In this document: one piece after another, positions 9,904-18,391 of the stretch
Layout: each line of letters starts with the position of its first letter
Numbering within the stretch: position 1 is the stretch's first letter
NCBI GenBank assembly: GCA_025355345.1
Contig: JANXZU010000073.1
Span: 1-32,508 of the forward strand
Direction: 5' to 3'
DNA length: 32,508 bases
From: Syntrophaceae bacterium
GTDB lineage: Bacteria > Desulfobacterota > Syntrophia > Syntrophales > Smithellaceae
The notes under the pieces: model-generated
What the model saw: only the letters and a program-made list of their open reading frames with translations
Told to the model about the DNA's origin: nothing
Databases searched by the model: none
Translations under genes and position numbers: made by a program

Positions 9904-9932
9904 TTGACAACTGTAATCCGGAAAGTTAGAGT
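9904..9932 (+). promoter_or_regulatory. Candidate promoter of the kinase-lipoprotein operon
   Basis: Perfect TTGACA (9904-9909), a 17-base spacer, then TAGAGT (9927-9932), about 42 bases before the kinase ATG. It is divergent from the dinB promoter, with only some 30 bases between the two -35 boxes, so the two could influence each other. Confidence 0.5.
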
Positions 9933-9973
9933 TTAGACACTACAGGAATTTTAATACGGGGAATCTTTTCTTT

Positions 9974-11341
9974 ATGGATGGTAACGCATTTAACACCGAT
10001 AAGGATATTCTTATAAAAAAACTTGGTCGTTACGAAATCCTTTATGAGCTGGGAAAAGGCGCCATGGGTATAGTCTATAAGGCTGTCGATCCGCTTATAG
10101 ACCGCACCGTTGCCATCAAGACCATCAACCTCAACTTATCCGGGGACGAAATTGCCGGTTTTGTAGAACGCTTTAATCGCGAAGCCAAATCTGCCGGCCG
10201 TTTGAATCATCCAAACATTGTTACCATCTACGATGTGGGCAGAGTTGATGACATCGCTTTTATGGCTATGGAACATCTGGAGGGTCAGGAACTCAAGAAA
10301 ATCATTGCTTCCAAACAGATAATGCAGCCGGACAGGATTGTAGATATAACGGCACAGGTAGCTGACGCTCTTGCATTCGCCCACGATCATGGTGTTGTCC
10401 ACCGGGACATTAAACCTGCCAATATTATGGTCCTGTGCAATGGCGTTGTAAAAATCATGGATTTCGGCATTGCTATGACATCGACTGGTTCCGAAACCCA
10501 GGCTGGCACTATTTTAGGATCACCCAGGTATATGTCGCCGGAACAAGTATCCGGAAAAGCTGTAGATGGCCGTTCCGACATTTTTTCCCTGGGAGCAATA
10601 TTGTATGAGCTGCTTACCGGCATATCCGCCTTTGATGGTGGAAAAAGCAGTAACATCACTTCCATTATGTATCAGGTCATAAATGAAATACCGGATTCGC
10701 CAACGATTGTGAACCCCTCCATTCCCGTGGCATTCGATTATATTGTTTCCAGGGCTCTGGCCAAGAAACCAGAAGAACGTTACCAATCAGCGCGGGATAT
10801 GGCAGCTGATCTCAGAAACTTCAGGAGGCTGATCATTCCCGCGCCATTACCCTCCACAGTTTTACCAGCCAAAAGGCATATTGACAATTCTCAAAGAACC
10901 GGAGATGACACCGTGATTTTGGCTCCAATTAGAAAATTGCCCGTAATTTCCGGGTGGAGTTGGCAAAAAAAACTGATTGGCACGGCAATATCGGTATTTT
11001 TTCTTGTTGCCCTGGTACTATTTATAAATCATCTGTTTGCACCGGCAAAACAACAATCTCCTCCTGCAGTTAAGAGCAAGGCAGTAGCTGGAAAATCGAA
11101 GGTAAGTAAAAATTCAAAAATTGCAGTTTCCGCCAATGGCAATCTCAATTTTACAATTCTTCCCTGGGGTGAAATATTCATCGATGGAAAAAGAATTGGA
11201 GTTTCCCCGCCGCTCAAGAAGATCAAAGTTTCTTACGGCAAACACCAGATAGAGATCAAAAACACAAACTTTTCGCCCTATCGCATAACGGTGAAATTGG
11301 AGGCCGGAGAAAGCATGAAAATCCGTTATAAATTCAAATGA
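9974..11341 (+). CDS. Membrane-anchored Ser/Thr protein kinase with C-terminal PEGA domain
   Basis: Hanks-type kinase of 455 residues. The glycine loop is LGKGAMGIVYKA, the ATP lysine K49 (VAIK), the catalytic loop HRDIKPAN (143-150), the metal motif DFG (163-165) and the substrate loop GSPRYMSPEQ, so it should be active. A single transmembrane helix spans about 333-354. A lysine-rich linker and an extracytoplasmic PEGA beta domain follow (about 387-450, with EIFIDGKRIGVSPP). It overlaps the next gene by ATGA (11338-11341), so the two are translationally coupled. PEGA-tailed kinases often sense envelope or surface cues; the actual signal is unknown. Confidence 0.93.
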   Translation: MDGNAFNTDKDILIKKLGRYEILYELGKGAMGIVYKAVDPLIDRTVAIKTINLNLSGDEIAGFVERFNREAKSAGRLNHPNIVTIYDVGRVDDIAFMAMEHLEGQELKKIIASKQIMQPDRIVDITAQVADALAFAHDHGVVHRDIKPANIMVLCNGVVKIMDFGIAMTSTGSETQAGTILGSPRYMSPEQVSGKAVDGRSDIFSLGAILYELLTGISAFDGGKSSNITSIMYQVINEIPDSPTIVNPSIPVAFDYIVSRALAKKPEERYQSARDMAADLRNFRRLIIPAPLPSTVLPAKRHIDNSQRTGDDTVILAPIRKLPVISGWSWQKKLIGTAISVFFLVALVLFINHLFAPAKQQSPPAVKSKAVAGKSKVSKNSKIAVSANGNLNFTILPWGEIFIDGKRIGVSPPLKKIKVSYGKHQIEIKNTNFSPYRITVKLEAGESMKIRYKFK

Positions 11342-11754
11342 GGAAGATTCATGCCATTATGCGTTTATGTCTTGCTGTAGCAATATTAACAACACTTCTA
11401 CTGATCACTATCGCGTGTTCATCCAGGGATAGCGGATTAAGCAAGAAAACGACGAGCAAAGCAAACCAGGCACTAGCCGCAGGCATACAAAACTACGAAG
11501 ACGGCAAATATCAAACAGCGACAAAAAACCTGAAAAGGTCACTGAGTCTGGGCTTAACTGTTCAAAGCGATGTCGTGCAAGCGCATAAGTATCTGGCATT
11601 TATTCATTGCCTGTCGAATAACGAAAAGCAGTGCCGCGATGAATTTCGCAAAGCACTGGATAAAGACAGCAGGTTCGACCTGAAACCGGAAGAGGCAGGC
11701 CATCCCATTTGGGGCCCGGCATTCCGCGCTGTAAAGGCACAGCGCAATGGATAA
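11338..11754 (+). CDS. TPR-like lipoprotein resembling TssQ (type VI secretion-associated)
   Basis: A 138-residue protein with an N-terminal hydrophobic signal ending LLLITIAC, where the cysteine is the likely lipidated residue; the -3 residue Thr is atypical for a lipobox. The mature part has a TPR-like pair (AGIQNYEDGKYQTATKNLKR, then AHKYLAFIHCLSNN and CRDEFRKALDKD) and the ending AGHPIWGPAFRAV. This ending and the CRDEFRKAL stretch are as I recall for the TssQ family of T6SS-associated lipoproteins, but no other T6SS gene lies in the window. It is coupled to the PEGA kinase by an ATGA overlap, which suggests a joint envelope signalling role. A start at the second Met (11359) is possible. 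Confidence 0.75.
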   Translation: MRKIHAIMRLCLAVAILTTLLLITIACSSRDSGLSKKTTSKANQALAAGIQNYEDGKYQTATKNLKRSLSLGLTVQSDVVQAHKYLAFIHCLSNNEKQCRDEFRKALDKDSRFDLKPEEAGHPIWGPAFRAVKAQRNG

Positions 11755-11814
11755 TATCTGACCAAAGCCAAAAACCAATCGCCAGTTTTGTAACGCAAAA
11801 AAACTTGTTTTGAC

Positions 11815-13164
11815 TTATTGGGAGCCAGGCATATTCTTTTCTTTTCTTATCTTCTTCATATGCTCAATACGCTTCTGAATCAGCGCATCTGTGCCGATGT
11901 CGGTGCGATAGGCAACGGGACCTTTAACAGCTTTGACGCCTTCTTCGGCAATCTTGCGGGCTTCATCCAGAGTATCGGCAATGCCGACAATGCCTATGGC
12001 GCGTGATGAACTCAAATACAGACCATCTTCTTTTTTATCTACGGACGAATAGTAAAGCCTGGCTTTTCCCACTTTACCCACTTCAATTTTAGCTCGCGAT
12101 GATGCCGCATCGGGATGATCGGCAGGCAGGCCATAACCCTTGGGCACAACATATTTGCAGACGGTTGCTTTGGGTTCAAATTCAATCTTTAATTTATCCA
12201 GTGTTCCGGCAATAATATGGCGGCAGATTTCCACAAAATCAGTTTTTAAAAGCGGCAGAATATTCATGGCCTCGGGGTCGCCGAAACGCGCGTTGTATTC
12301 CAGAAGCTTTGCGCCGTTTTTGGTGGCGATGAATCCGCCGTACATTACGCCTTTGTAAGGGTTGCCGGTTTCCTTCAGGAGCGCCGCCGCGACCTGGCGG
12401 GTAATCTCCATTCCATCCTGCAAATCCTGTGGTTTCAAAAAAGGCATCGAATGATCGGGTAGAGAGTACGAGCCCATGCCACCGGTATTGGGCCCTTTGT
12501 CGCCATCAAATCTTCTTTTGTGATCCTGCACCAGCGGGGTGGCCACAACAGTTTTCCCGTCGCACAAACATTGCAGTGAAAATTCTTCGCCGTCGAATTT
12601 TTCTTCAACAATAAGCGACGCGCTTTCCGCAAGTATTTGCCGACATAATTTCAGCGCTTCAGCTTTCGTCGCAAAATGATCGCCCTGAACCAGCACGCCT
12701 TTGCCGCCTGTCAAGCCATCCGGCTTGAGAACAATTCCTTCCAACTCATTTAAAAAAGCTTCCACTCCGTTAATTGCTGTAAATACTTTAAACTGCGGAT
12801 TGCCGGGGATGTTATATTTACTGACCAGATTTCTGGTAAACGATTTGGAAGTCTCCAGCCGCGCGAGGCTTTTGTTAGGGCCTACGGCAGCAATGCCAAT
12901 TTTCACCAGCGCATCGACAACACCATTATTGAGAGGATCTTCCGGACCGATGACGGCAAATTCGATTTTGTTTTCCGCGGCAAACTCGGTAATTGCTCTA
13001 AGATTGGAATAGTCGCCAAGTATGATTTTTTCCGAAAGAGACGATATCCCGGGATTGTTGGCCTTCATAAAAGAAAATAATCGGAGTTTTTGATCAGAGC
13101 GTAAAATGGCTTCGGCCATCGCATGTTCGCGGGCGCCGTTTCCTACAAGAAGTATGTTGGACAT
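11815..13164 (-). CDS. purD: Phosphoribosylamine-glycine ligase (GAR synthetase), archaeal-like
   Basis: ATP-grasp enzyme of purine synthesis joining glycine to phosphoribosylamine. The 449 residues begin MSNILLVGNGAREHAMAEA. They carry VIGPEDPLNNGVVDAL, the ATP-binding GIVLKPDGLTGGKGVLVQG, VEEKFDGEEFSLQCL, and DKGPNTGGMGSYS followed by EYNARFGDPEAMNILPLL. The SLQCLCDGK / VQDHKRRFDGDKGPNTGGMG form and the total length look closer to methanogen PurD than to the E. coli type, by eye. It is convergent with the kinase-lipoprotein operon, with only 60 bases between stops, and has its own promoter. Confidence 0.95.
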   Translation of the reverse strand: MSNILLVGNGAREHAMAEAILRSDQKLRLFSFMKANNPGISSLSEKIILGDYSNLRAITEFAAENKIEFAVIGPEDPLNNGVVDALVKIGIAAVGPNKSLARLETSKSFTRNLVSKYNIPGNPQFKVFTAINGVEAFLNELEGIVLKPDGLTGGKGVLVQGDHFATKAEALKLCRQILAESASLIVEEKFDGEEFSLQCLCDGKTVVATPLVQDHKRRFDGDKGPNTGGMGSYSLPDHSMPFLKPQDLQDGMEITRQVAAALLKETGNPYKGVMYGGFIATKNGAKLLEYNARFGDPEAMNILPLLKTDFVEICRHIIAGTLDKLKIEFEPKATVCKYVVPKGYGLPADHPDAASSRAKIEVGKVGKARLYYSSVDKKEDGLYLSSSRAIGIVGIADTLDEARKIAEEGVKAVKGPVAYRTDIGTDALIQKRIEHMKKIRKEKNMPGSQ

Positions 13165-13194
13165 TCATTAATCTCCTGGAAGTGTTTGGTTGCT

Positions 13195-13223
13195 TAAATA
13201 GCGGAAAATGCCTCTCAAGTCAA
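13195..13223 (-). promoter_or_regulatory. Candidate purD promoter
   Basis: Minus strand: TTGACT (complement of 13218-13223), a 17-base spacer, TATTTA (complement of 13195-13200), 31 bases before the purD ATG. Confidence 0.45.
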
Positions 13224-13327
13224 ATAATGGTATAATCTATTGCTCCACAAAACATTTGTCTTTTTTCGCTCCAATCTGCTAGATTACCAGTAATTGTTGA
13301 ACAACTTCTGCAAATGGAGATTTAGAT

Positions 13328-14584
13328 TTGGGTTTTGACATATTTTTAATATTTATTCTTTTTTTACTTTCCGGCTTTTTTTCTTCAGCGGAAGCCTCCT
13401 TGTTTTCGCTTACGGATCTGCATCTGCATAAGATGAAATCAGATAATTATCCATTCTCAAGATTTGTGGGCAAGTTGCTGGAAAAACCGCAGCGTTTACT
13501 GATAACTATTGTCGCAAGTAACGAAGCGGTAAACATAGTAATCTCTATTTTGGCTGCTTCTTTTTTTATTGTGAAGTTTGGTCCTAATGGTCAATGGATT
13601 TCCATTATTTTTACATCAATGGTGCTATTAATTGCCGGTGAGGCAATTCCCAAGACCTTCGGCGTTACATACCCGATGCAAATATCCTCGGCCAGCGCCC
13701 CTTTGCTCACTTTTATCTGCAAAATTGAATATCCCGTTGTTGCCGTTCTGGAAAAAGTATCAGGCTTCATCACATTCAACCGCGTAAAATCTGAAGATGC
13801 GGATGTGGTAATGGAAGATGAATTCAAGACGTTGATCCATGCCGGAAGCCTGGTAGGCGTTGTGGATGAATCGCAAAAGGAATTGATCAACCGCATTTTT
13901 GAATGGGGTGATAAGCCGGTGACTGATATTATGATCCCCCGTGTGGATATGTTCTGCCTTCCTCTCGATATGCCGGTGGATGAAATAATTGCCGCGGTGA
14001 TCAAAGAGCGCCATGAACGGATACCAGTTTACACGGATGATCGCGATGATATTGTGGGAATACTTCTAGCCAGGGATTTACTGCATGCCGCATCGAAGGA
14101 TAAACAAGAAGACATTGATAAAATGCTGATCCGGCCTTATTTCGTTCCTGAAGGAAAAACTGTCAATGGCCTTTTACATGATTTTCAGAAAAGCGGAATA
14201 CAGATAGCAATTGTTGTTGATGAGTACGGGGGAGTCTCCGGTCTGGTTACCCTGGAGGATATTCTGGATCATTTGTTTGAGGAAGCCTATGGCGATTATG
14301 GTTTGACCGGTAATGACTGCGAAAGGATCGATGAAAACACAATTATTGTGCCCGGGAAAATGTCTGTGGAGCAGTTCAACAATATGATGCAGACAGAAAT
14401 GCCTCAGGATGAATTCGACACAATCGGCGGCTTTGTCCTGCATTTATTCGGCAAGCTGCCGGCTAAAGGTGAAGAGATCGGTTTTGAAGGCTGCAACTTT
14501 TTGATTGAAAGCGTTGGCCGGACAAGAATATTGAAGATCAGAGTTTCGTTAGAAAACTCAAAGCGGCCCGGGGGGCAGGAATGA
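13328..14584 (+). CDS. CNNM/CBS/CorC-type membrane transporter-like protein (first of tandem pair)
   Basis: Member of the hemolysin-C/CorC-related family linked to magnesium or cobalt homeostasis. The 418 residues consist of an N-terminal CNNM (DUF21) membrane domain (about 1-180; SGFFSSAEASLFSL near the start), a CBS pair (about 205-320; KPVTDIMIPRVDMFCLP, IAIVVDEYGGVSGLVTLEDIL) and a C-terminal CorC_HlyC domain (about 330-412). Several hydrophobic helices support inner-membrane location. The start is TTG at 13328, 7 bases after GGAGA (13316-13320), the only start with a good ribosome site. It overlaps the next, paralogous gene by ATGA. Ion specificity cannot be read from sequence. Confidence 0.9.
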   Translation: MGFDIFLIFILFLLSGFFSSAEASLFSLTDLHLHKMKSDNYPFSRFVGKLLEKPQRLLITIVASNEAVNIVISILAASFFIVKFGPNGQWISIIFTSMVLLIAGEAIPKTFGVTYPMQISSASAPLLTFICKIEYPVVAVLEKVSGFITFNRVKSEDADVVMEDEFKTLIHAGSLVGVVDESQKELINRIFEWGDKPVTDIMIPRVDMFCLPLDMPVDEIIAAVIKERHERIPVYTDDRDDIVGILLARDLLHAASKDKQEDIDKMLIRPYFVPEGKTVNGLLHDFQKSGIQIAIVVDEYGGVSGLVTLEDILDHLFEEAYGDYGLTGNDCERIDENTIIVPGKMSVEQFNNMMQTEMPQDEFDTIGGFVLHLFGKLPAKGEEIGFEGCNFLIESVGRTRILKIRVSLENSKRPGGQE

Positions 14585-15879
14585 ATACATATCTGATTAT
14601 AGGGATTATTTTTGTCTGCCTTGTTCTGGAAGCTTTTTACTCCGGCGGTGAAATAGCGCTGCTTGCTTCTGATGCTAACAAGATAAAGGTTTTAGCCAGG
14701 CGCGGTTCGTTTTCCGCAAAGTATGCGTTAGCGCTTATGGAAAAGCCGGAGTGGTTCATCTCGACAACTCTCATCGGCACTAATCTGGCAATTATTACCG
14801 GTTCGGCGCTGGCCGCCGGCCTTTTCATTAATTTTTTCGGTCAGACCAGAGGTGAGCAGATTGCTTTTCTTGTTACACTGCCGACGCTTTTTGTGATGAT
14901 TGTTATCCGCAGGTATTTCCTGCATCGCGCGGAGACAATGGCCGTCAGGGTCGCTTTGTTTATCCGTTTGTCTTCCATTGTTCTGTATCCACTGGCTTAT
15001 ATCATTTCTCAGATTGCAAAAGGCACTGTAAGTTTTACCACGGGGCAGAAAATTAATCAGTCTTCTTATATAACCAAGGAAGGGCTCAAATACATTTTAG
15101 GAGAAAATACAAAAGGGAGTGATATTCTCAAGACGGAAAGGGAAATGGTCAGCCGGGTATTTGATTTTTCAGAATTGACTGCTGATAAAATAATGATTCC
15201 CGTTTCCGTATTGACGGCGCTGCCAATTACAACAACTATAGATGAAGCAGCCAGATTTGTTGCCGGTAAAAAATATCTAAGAATTCCGGTGTATCAGGAT
15301 CAGGTTATTAATATTGTCGGCATTCTGCATTATTTTGATCTGCTGGCTGCCATGCAAAGGGATAAAGATTCAGGAAATCAAAATGGAGGCGAGACTATTG
15401 CTTCCTGTCTGCAGACGGAGGTATTCTACGTACCCCAAACCAGGAAGGCCAGTGAGCTGTTAGTTGATTTGCTAAGAAAGAATGAGCATATGGCAGTAGT
15501 TGTTGATGAGTACGGTGGTGCCGTCGGTATTGTGACTATGGAAGATATCGGAGAAGAAATTGTCGGCAGTATTGACAATGAATATGACAGTGGTGAAAAG
15601 ATGTATAAAAAAATCGCCGCCGGAAAGTATCTGATCAACGGGCGTATGGATATGGATGGTTTAAGTCATTTATTGACTACAAGATTTCCGGAAGGAAATT
15701 ATGAAACTGTCAGTGGCTTTATAATGGATAGATTGGGAAAGATTCCTAAGCGCAAAGAAAGGCTGGAATACAGCGGCATTACCTTTATCATTGAAAACGC
15801 TGACCAAAAATCGATCAAAGAAATTGCGGTTTCTTTTGCGGCAGAGATGGACAAGTCTGAAATAAAACCTCGGGTATAA
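14581..15879 (+). CDS. CNNM/CBS/CorC-type membrane transporter-like protein (second of tandem pair)
   Basis: A 432-residue paralogue of the preceding gene with the same order: a CNNM membrane domain starting IIFVCLVLEAFYSGGEIALLA, CBS pair (ADKIMIPVSVLTALP; MAVVVDEYGGAVGIVTMEDI) and CorC domain (GRMDMDGLSHLL, ETVSGFIMDRLGKIPKR). The glutamate in SGGEIALLA corresponds to the acidic residue in SSAEASLFS of the partner. The ATGA overlap (14581-14584) implies coupled translation, and a heterodimer is plausible because CNNM proteins work as dimers. The two are clearly divergent, so this is an old duplication. No terminator is obvious before the following gene. Confidence 0.9.
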   Translation: MNTYLIIGIIFVCLVLEAFYSGGEIALLASDANKIKVLARRGSFSAKYALALMEKPEWFISTTLIGTNLAIITGSALAAGLFINFFGQTRGEQIAFLVTLPTLFVMIVIRRYFLHRAETMAVRVALFIRLSSIVLYPLAYIISQIAKGTVSFTTGQKINQSSYITKEGLKYILGENTKGSDILKTEREMVSRVFDFSELTADKIMIPVSVLTALPITTTIDEAARFVAGKKYLRIPVYQDQVINIVGILHYFDLLAAMQRDKDSGNQNGGETIASCLQTEVFYVPQTRKASELLVDLLRKNEHMAVVVDEYGGAVGIVTMEDIGEEIVGSIDNEYDSGEKMYKKIAAGKYLINGRMDMDGLSHLLTTRFPEGNYETVSGFIMDRLGKIPKRKERLEYSGITFIIENADQKSIKEIAVSFAAEMDKSEIKPRV

Positions 15880-15949
15880 AGCCCGCCTCCTTTTCTTAGT
15901 CCATCATGCCATAGAGCTAATAACGCTACCTCTTAACATCTTTATTTAA

Positions 15950-15978
15950 TTGACACAAAAGCCTGTTCATTGTATCGT
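15950..15978 (+). promoter_or_regulatory. Candidate promoter at the head of the defence-like island
   Basis: TTGACA (15950-15955), a 17-base spacer, TATCGT (15973-15978), about 38 bases before the TPR-metalloprotease ATG. The -35 box is perfect and the -10 box matches 4 of 6. Confidence 0.5.
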
Positions 15979-16016
15979 CAAAGCAAGTCGAAATTGGAAG
16001 GAAACGTTTTGCCAGC

Positions 16017-17966
16017 ATGTTTATTATCACTATCCCCTTAAAACACATTATTCTTGATCCGGCGAAGCCGGTTGATCTCTCTGCCGTTTCGGAACAAGAT
16101 GCCATAGAATTGATCAAAAAATCTTACGGCTTTCTGTCTTCTGATGTTGATGTTTCCATACAAAACGGTATTGCCTTCATCAAGCTGCAGGAACAACGTG
16201 ACGAAAAAATAAGTGAAGCGTTGAAATTATTTCAAAAAGGTGTCCGGGATGCGCAGCAGGGTTCTTATGAAAAGGCGATCAAATACTTCGAAAAAGTCAT
16301 TGAAACAATTCCACAGCATATAGACGCTCGGCGTAATTTAGCGATGGCACACCTTGAGGAAGGCAATATTCAGAAGGCAAAGGAACTGTTGCATGAATGT
16401 ATCAAGATTGATCCGACCAATGTCTGGTCATTCGTGCTTTTGGGCAATATCGCGACGAAGCATGAACGGGCTTTTGAGGTGGCGGCTTTCTATTACGAAA
16501 AGGGATTGACCATTAATCCTGATGACAACATTCTGCTCAATAACTTTGCCGCTTTGCGCATGGAGATGGGAAACATTGACCAGGCGCGGGAACTTTTCGA
16601 AAAAGCGTTGAAGATTGATTCCAATTATCCCAACACCTATTATGGGTTAGCTCTTCTGCACCGGATTACAAATTCGCCTGAAATGGCGCTGAAAATTCTG
16701 GAGCAGCTTTTTATGCAGCCATCATCGGTGGATATACGCAGTACTCCGGTATACAGCAATGCCCGTAACCTCTATCTGGAGATATGCACAGAGCTTGCCC
16801 GCAAAGAGAGCGGGGATATGATGCATGGAATCATGACACGGAAAATGGCACTGGAAGCAACTACGGGATGTCCTATTAGTATCGCGGAGGACAATACCCT
16901 TGAATATATTTCCGCCGTATCCCAGATGGCATGGAAGCATAACCGCGATGAACATCGGATTCGCTATCGGATGCGTTCTGAAGCAATGACACCTCATCTT
17001 GTAGCACACGAACTGGAACATATAGTTCTGGAACATGAGGCGCGCCAATTAGCCCGAAATAGATTTTTCACGACAACAGCCAAGACACGGGAATATGCCA
17101 TTGAGTCTATAGCTGATCACATTGCCAAACTCCAGCGGCAGGGATATGCTGAAGAAAGCATCAGCAACATAATTCTTAAGCTCACACACGGCCTTAGTAA
17201 TCAAATATTCAATTGCCCTCTCGACATGGTGGTGGAACAAAATATTTACAGCAAGTATCCCGACCTCCGTCATTCTCAGTTTGCCTCGCTCCACCAGATG
17301 CATTTAGAAGCTTTGCAAACCTTTACCAATCAAGAGATTAAGAAGCTCACCCCCCCCTCCATATTTCGTGCCAGTGTAACACTTAATTGCGCTTACGCCT
17401 TTTTTATTGATCATCTTTATCAAGGTGTGTCCGACTATGCGGCGGCTTACCGCACATCCGCGTATTTTTCGCACGGCAAAAATCTTTTCGACATCTGGAA
17501 GAAGCGAATGGAAAACTTCACACCGGGTGACGAATATGAAATCGTGGACGAATACGCCAGCATCCTCAAGCTTCGTCCATGGTATGAATGGCAGCTAGAT
17601 CCCGTCCATCTCAACAAAGAATCAAACGCTGACAAGTCTACGTCTTCCGCCCCTCTGACCACCGATAAGCCGGAAGCATATACTTTCTGTCTCGATGCCC
17701 TGCGCCGTTTCAAAGGCAAATCCCGCGATGAAATCTTCACCGTTATTTCCGAAATCAGCATTCTTGGCATGAACGGGATTGATCACACAACTACCGGCAA
17801 AACCTACACCCTGAAAGCCTATCCGAATGAAGCATTCTCCGGCATTCACCTGTTGTGCCTGATGTATGTTGGTTTTAAAATTTATGACTCGTCGGTTAAT
17901 TGCGGCCTTGATTTTGCCGCGGCCTATGAAATGGCACTTGCCGCACATAAGGAGATTCTCCATTGA
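16017..17966 (+). CDS. TPR protein with HELEH metalloprotease-like motif
   Basis: A 649-residue soluble protein that I cannot assign to a named family. Residues about 64-235 form tetratricopeptide repeats (ALKLFQKGVRDAQQGSYEKA; then EEGNIQKAKELLHECIKIDP; MGNIDQARELFEKALKID). A helical region carries HELEH at 331-335 in LVAHELEHIVLEHEAR, the HExxH zinc-protease signature. A later block FNCPLDMVVEQNIY (398-411) could give a third metal ligand (D403 or E407). The C-terminal third has no recognised domain but ends with a hydrophobic-aromatic stretch. No signal peptide is seen, so it acts in the cytosol. The stop overlaps the start of the MazG-like gene (TGATG), showing coupling. Context suggests a phage-defence or stress role; protease activity is inferred from the motif. 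Confidence 0.75.
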   Translation: MFIITIPLKHIILDPAKPVDLSAVSEQDAIELIKKSYGFLSSDVDVSIQNGIAFIKLQEQRDEKISEALKLFQKGVRDAQQGSYEKAIKYFEKVIETIPQHIDARRNLAMAHLEEGNIQKAKELLHECIKIDPTNVWSFVLLGNIATKHERAFEVAAFYYEKGLTINPDDNILLNNFAALRMEMGNIDQARELFEKALKIDSNYPNTYYGLALLHRITNSPEMALKILEQLFMQPSSVDIRSTPVYSNARNLYLEICTELARKESGDMMHGIMTRKMALEATTGCPISIAEDNTLEYISAVSQMAWKHNRDEHRIRYRMRSEAMTPHLVAHELEHIVLEHEARQLARNRFFTTTAKTREYAIESIADHIAKLQRQGYAEESISNIILKLTHGLSNQIFNCPLDMVVEQNIYSKYPDLRHSQFASLHQMHLEALQTFTNQEIKKLTPPSIFRASVTLNCAYAFFIDHLYQGVSDYAAAYRTSAYFSHGKNLFDIWKKRMENFTPGDEYEIVDEYASILKLRPWYEWQLDPVHLNKESNADKSTSSAPLTTDKPEAYTFCLDALRRFKGKSRDEIFTVISEISILGMNGIDHTTTGKTYTLKAYPNEAFSGIHLLCLMYVGFKIYDSSVNCGLDFAAAYEMALAAHKEILH

Positions 17967-18319
17967 TGGCAGATAAAAGCCTTGAACACCTTGCAAAATG
18001 CTTACTTGATTTTGCCAAAGAACGTGATTGGGAACAATTTCACTCGCCCAAAAATCTAGCGATGGCGCTTACTGTGGAAACCGCGGAGTTGCTGGAACAT
18101 TTTCAGTGGATGACCGAGGAAGAAAGTGCAAACCCGTCTCCTGAAAAACTACAAAAAATCAAGGAAGAGATTGGTGACGTGCTTATTTATCTGATCCGCT
18201 TTGCAGACCGGCTCGGGATTGATCCACTTGATGCGGCTTATGGAAAACTGGAAATAAATCGCCAGAAATATCCCGCCGCAAAAGCACGGGGATCTGCAAA
18301 AAAATACACGGAATTGTAG
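17966..18319 (+). CDS. MazG-like nucleotide pyrophosphohydrolase
   Basis: All-alpha NTP pyrophosphatase of 117 residues. The metal-binding pattern is visible as ETAELLEHFQW and, after a short linker, KEEIGDVLIYLIRFAD, the ExxE...ExxD arrangement of the MazG/RS21-C6 family. AKERDWEQFHSPKNLAMAL before it is also typical. The chosen start is ATG at 17966, sharing a base with the TGA of the upstream gene, with AAGGAG at 17949-17954; a TTG three bases earlier is less likely. Such enzymes hydrolyse dNTPs or altered nucleotides. Short MazG-like genes are, as I recall, often next to DUF2075 genes like the one that follows. Confidence 0.9.
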   Translation: MADKSLEHLAKCLLDFAKERDWEQFHSPKNLAMALTVETAELLEHFQWMTEEESANPSPEKLQKIKEEIGDVLIYLIRFADRLGIDPLDAAYGKLEINRQKYPAAKARGSAKKYTEL

Positions 18320-18391
18320 AATACTATTAATTCAAAACACATACAAATTAGCACAGCATTTTAATAATTTACTTCAATCGGAGCTGATCTA

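Noticed and set aside
13231..13236. TATAAT as a promoter for the first CNNM gene
   Set aside because: A perfect -10 hexamer, but no -35-like sequence at 16-18 bases upstream, so not reported as a promoter.
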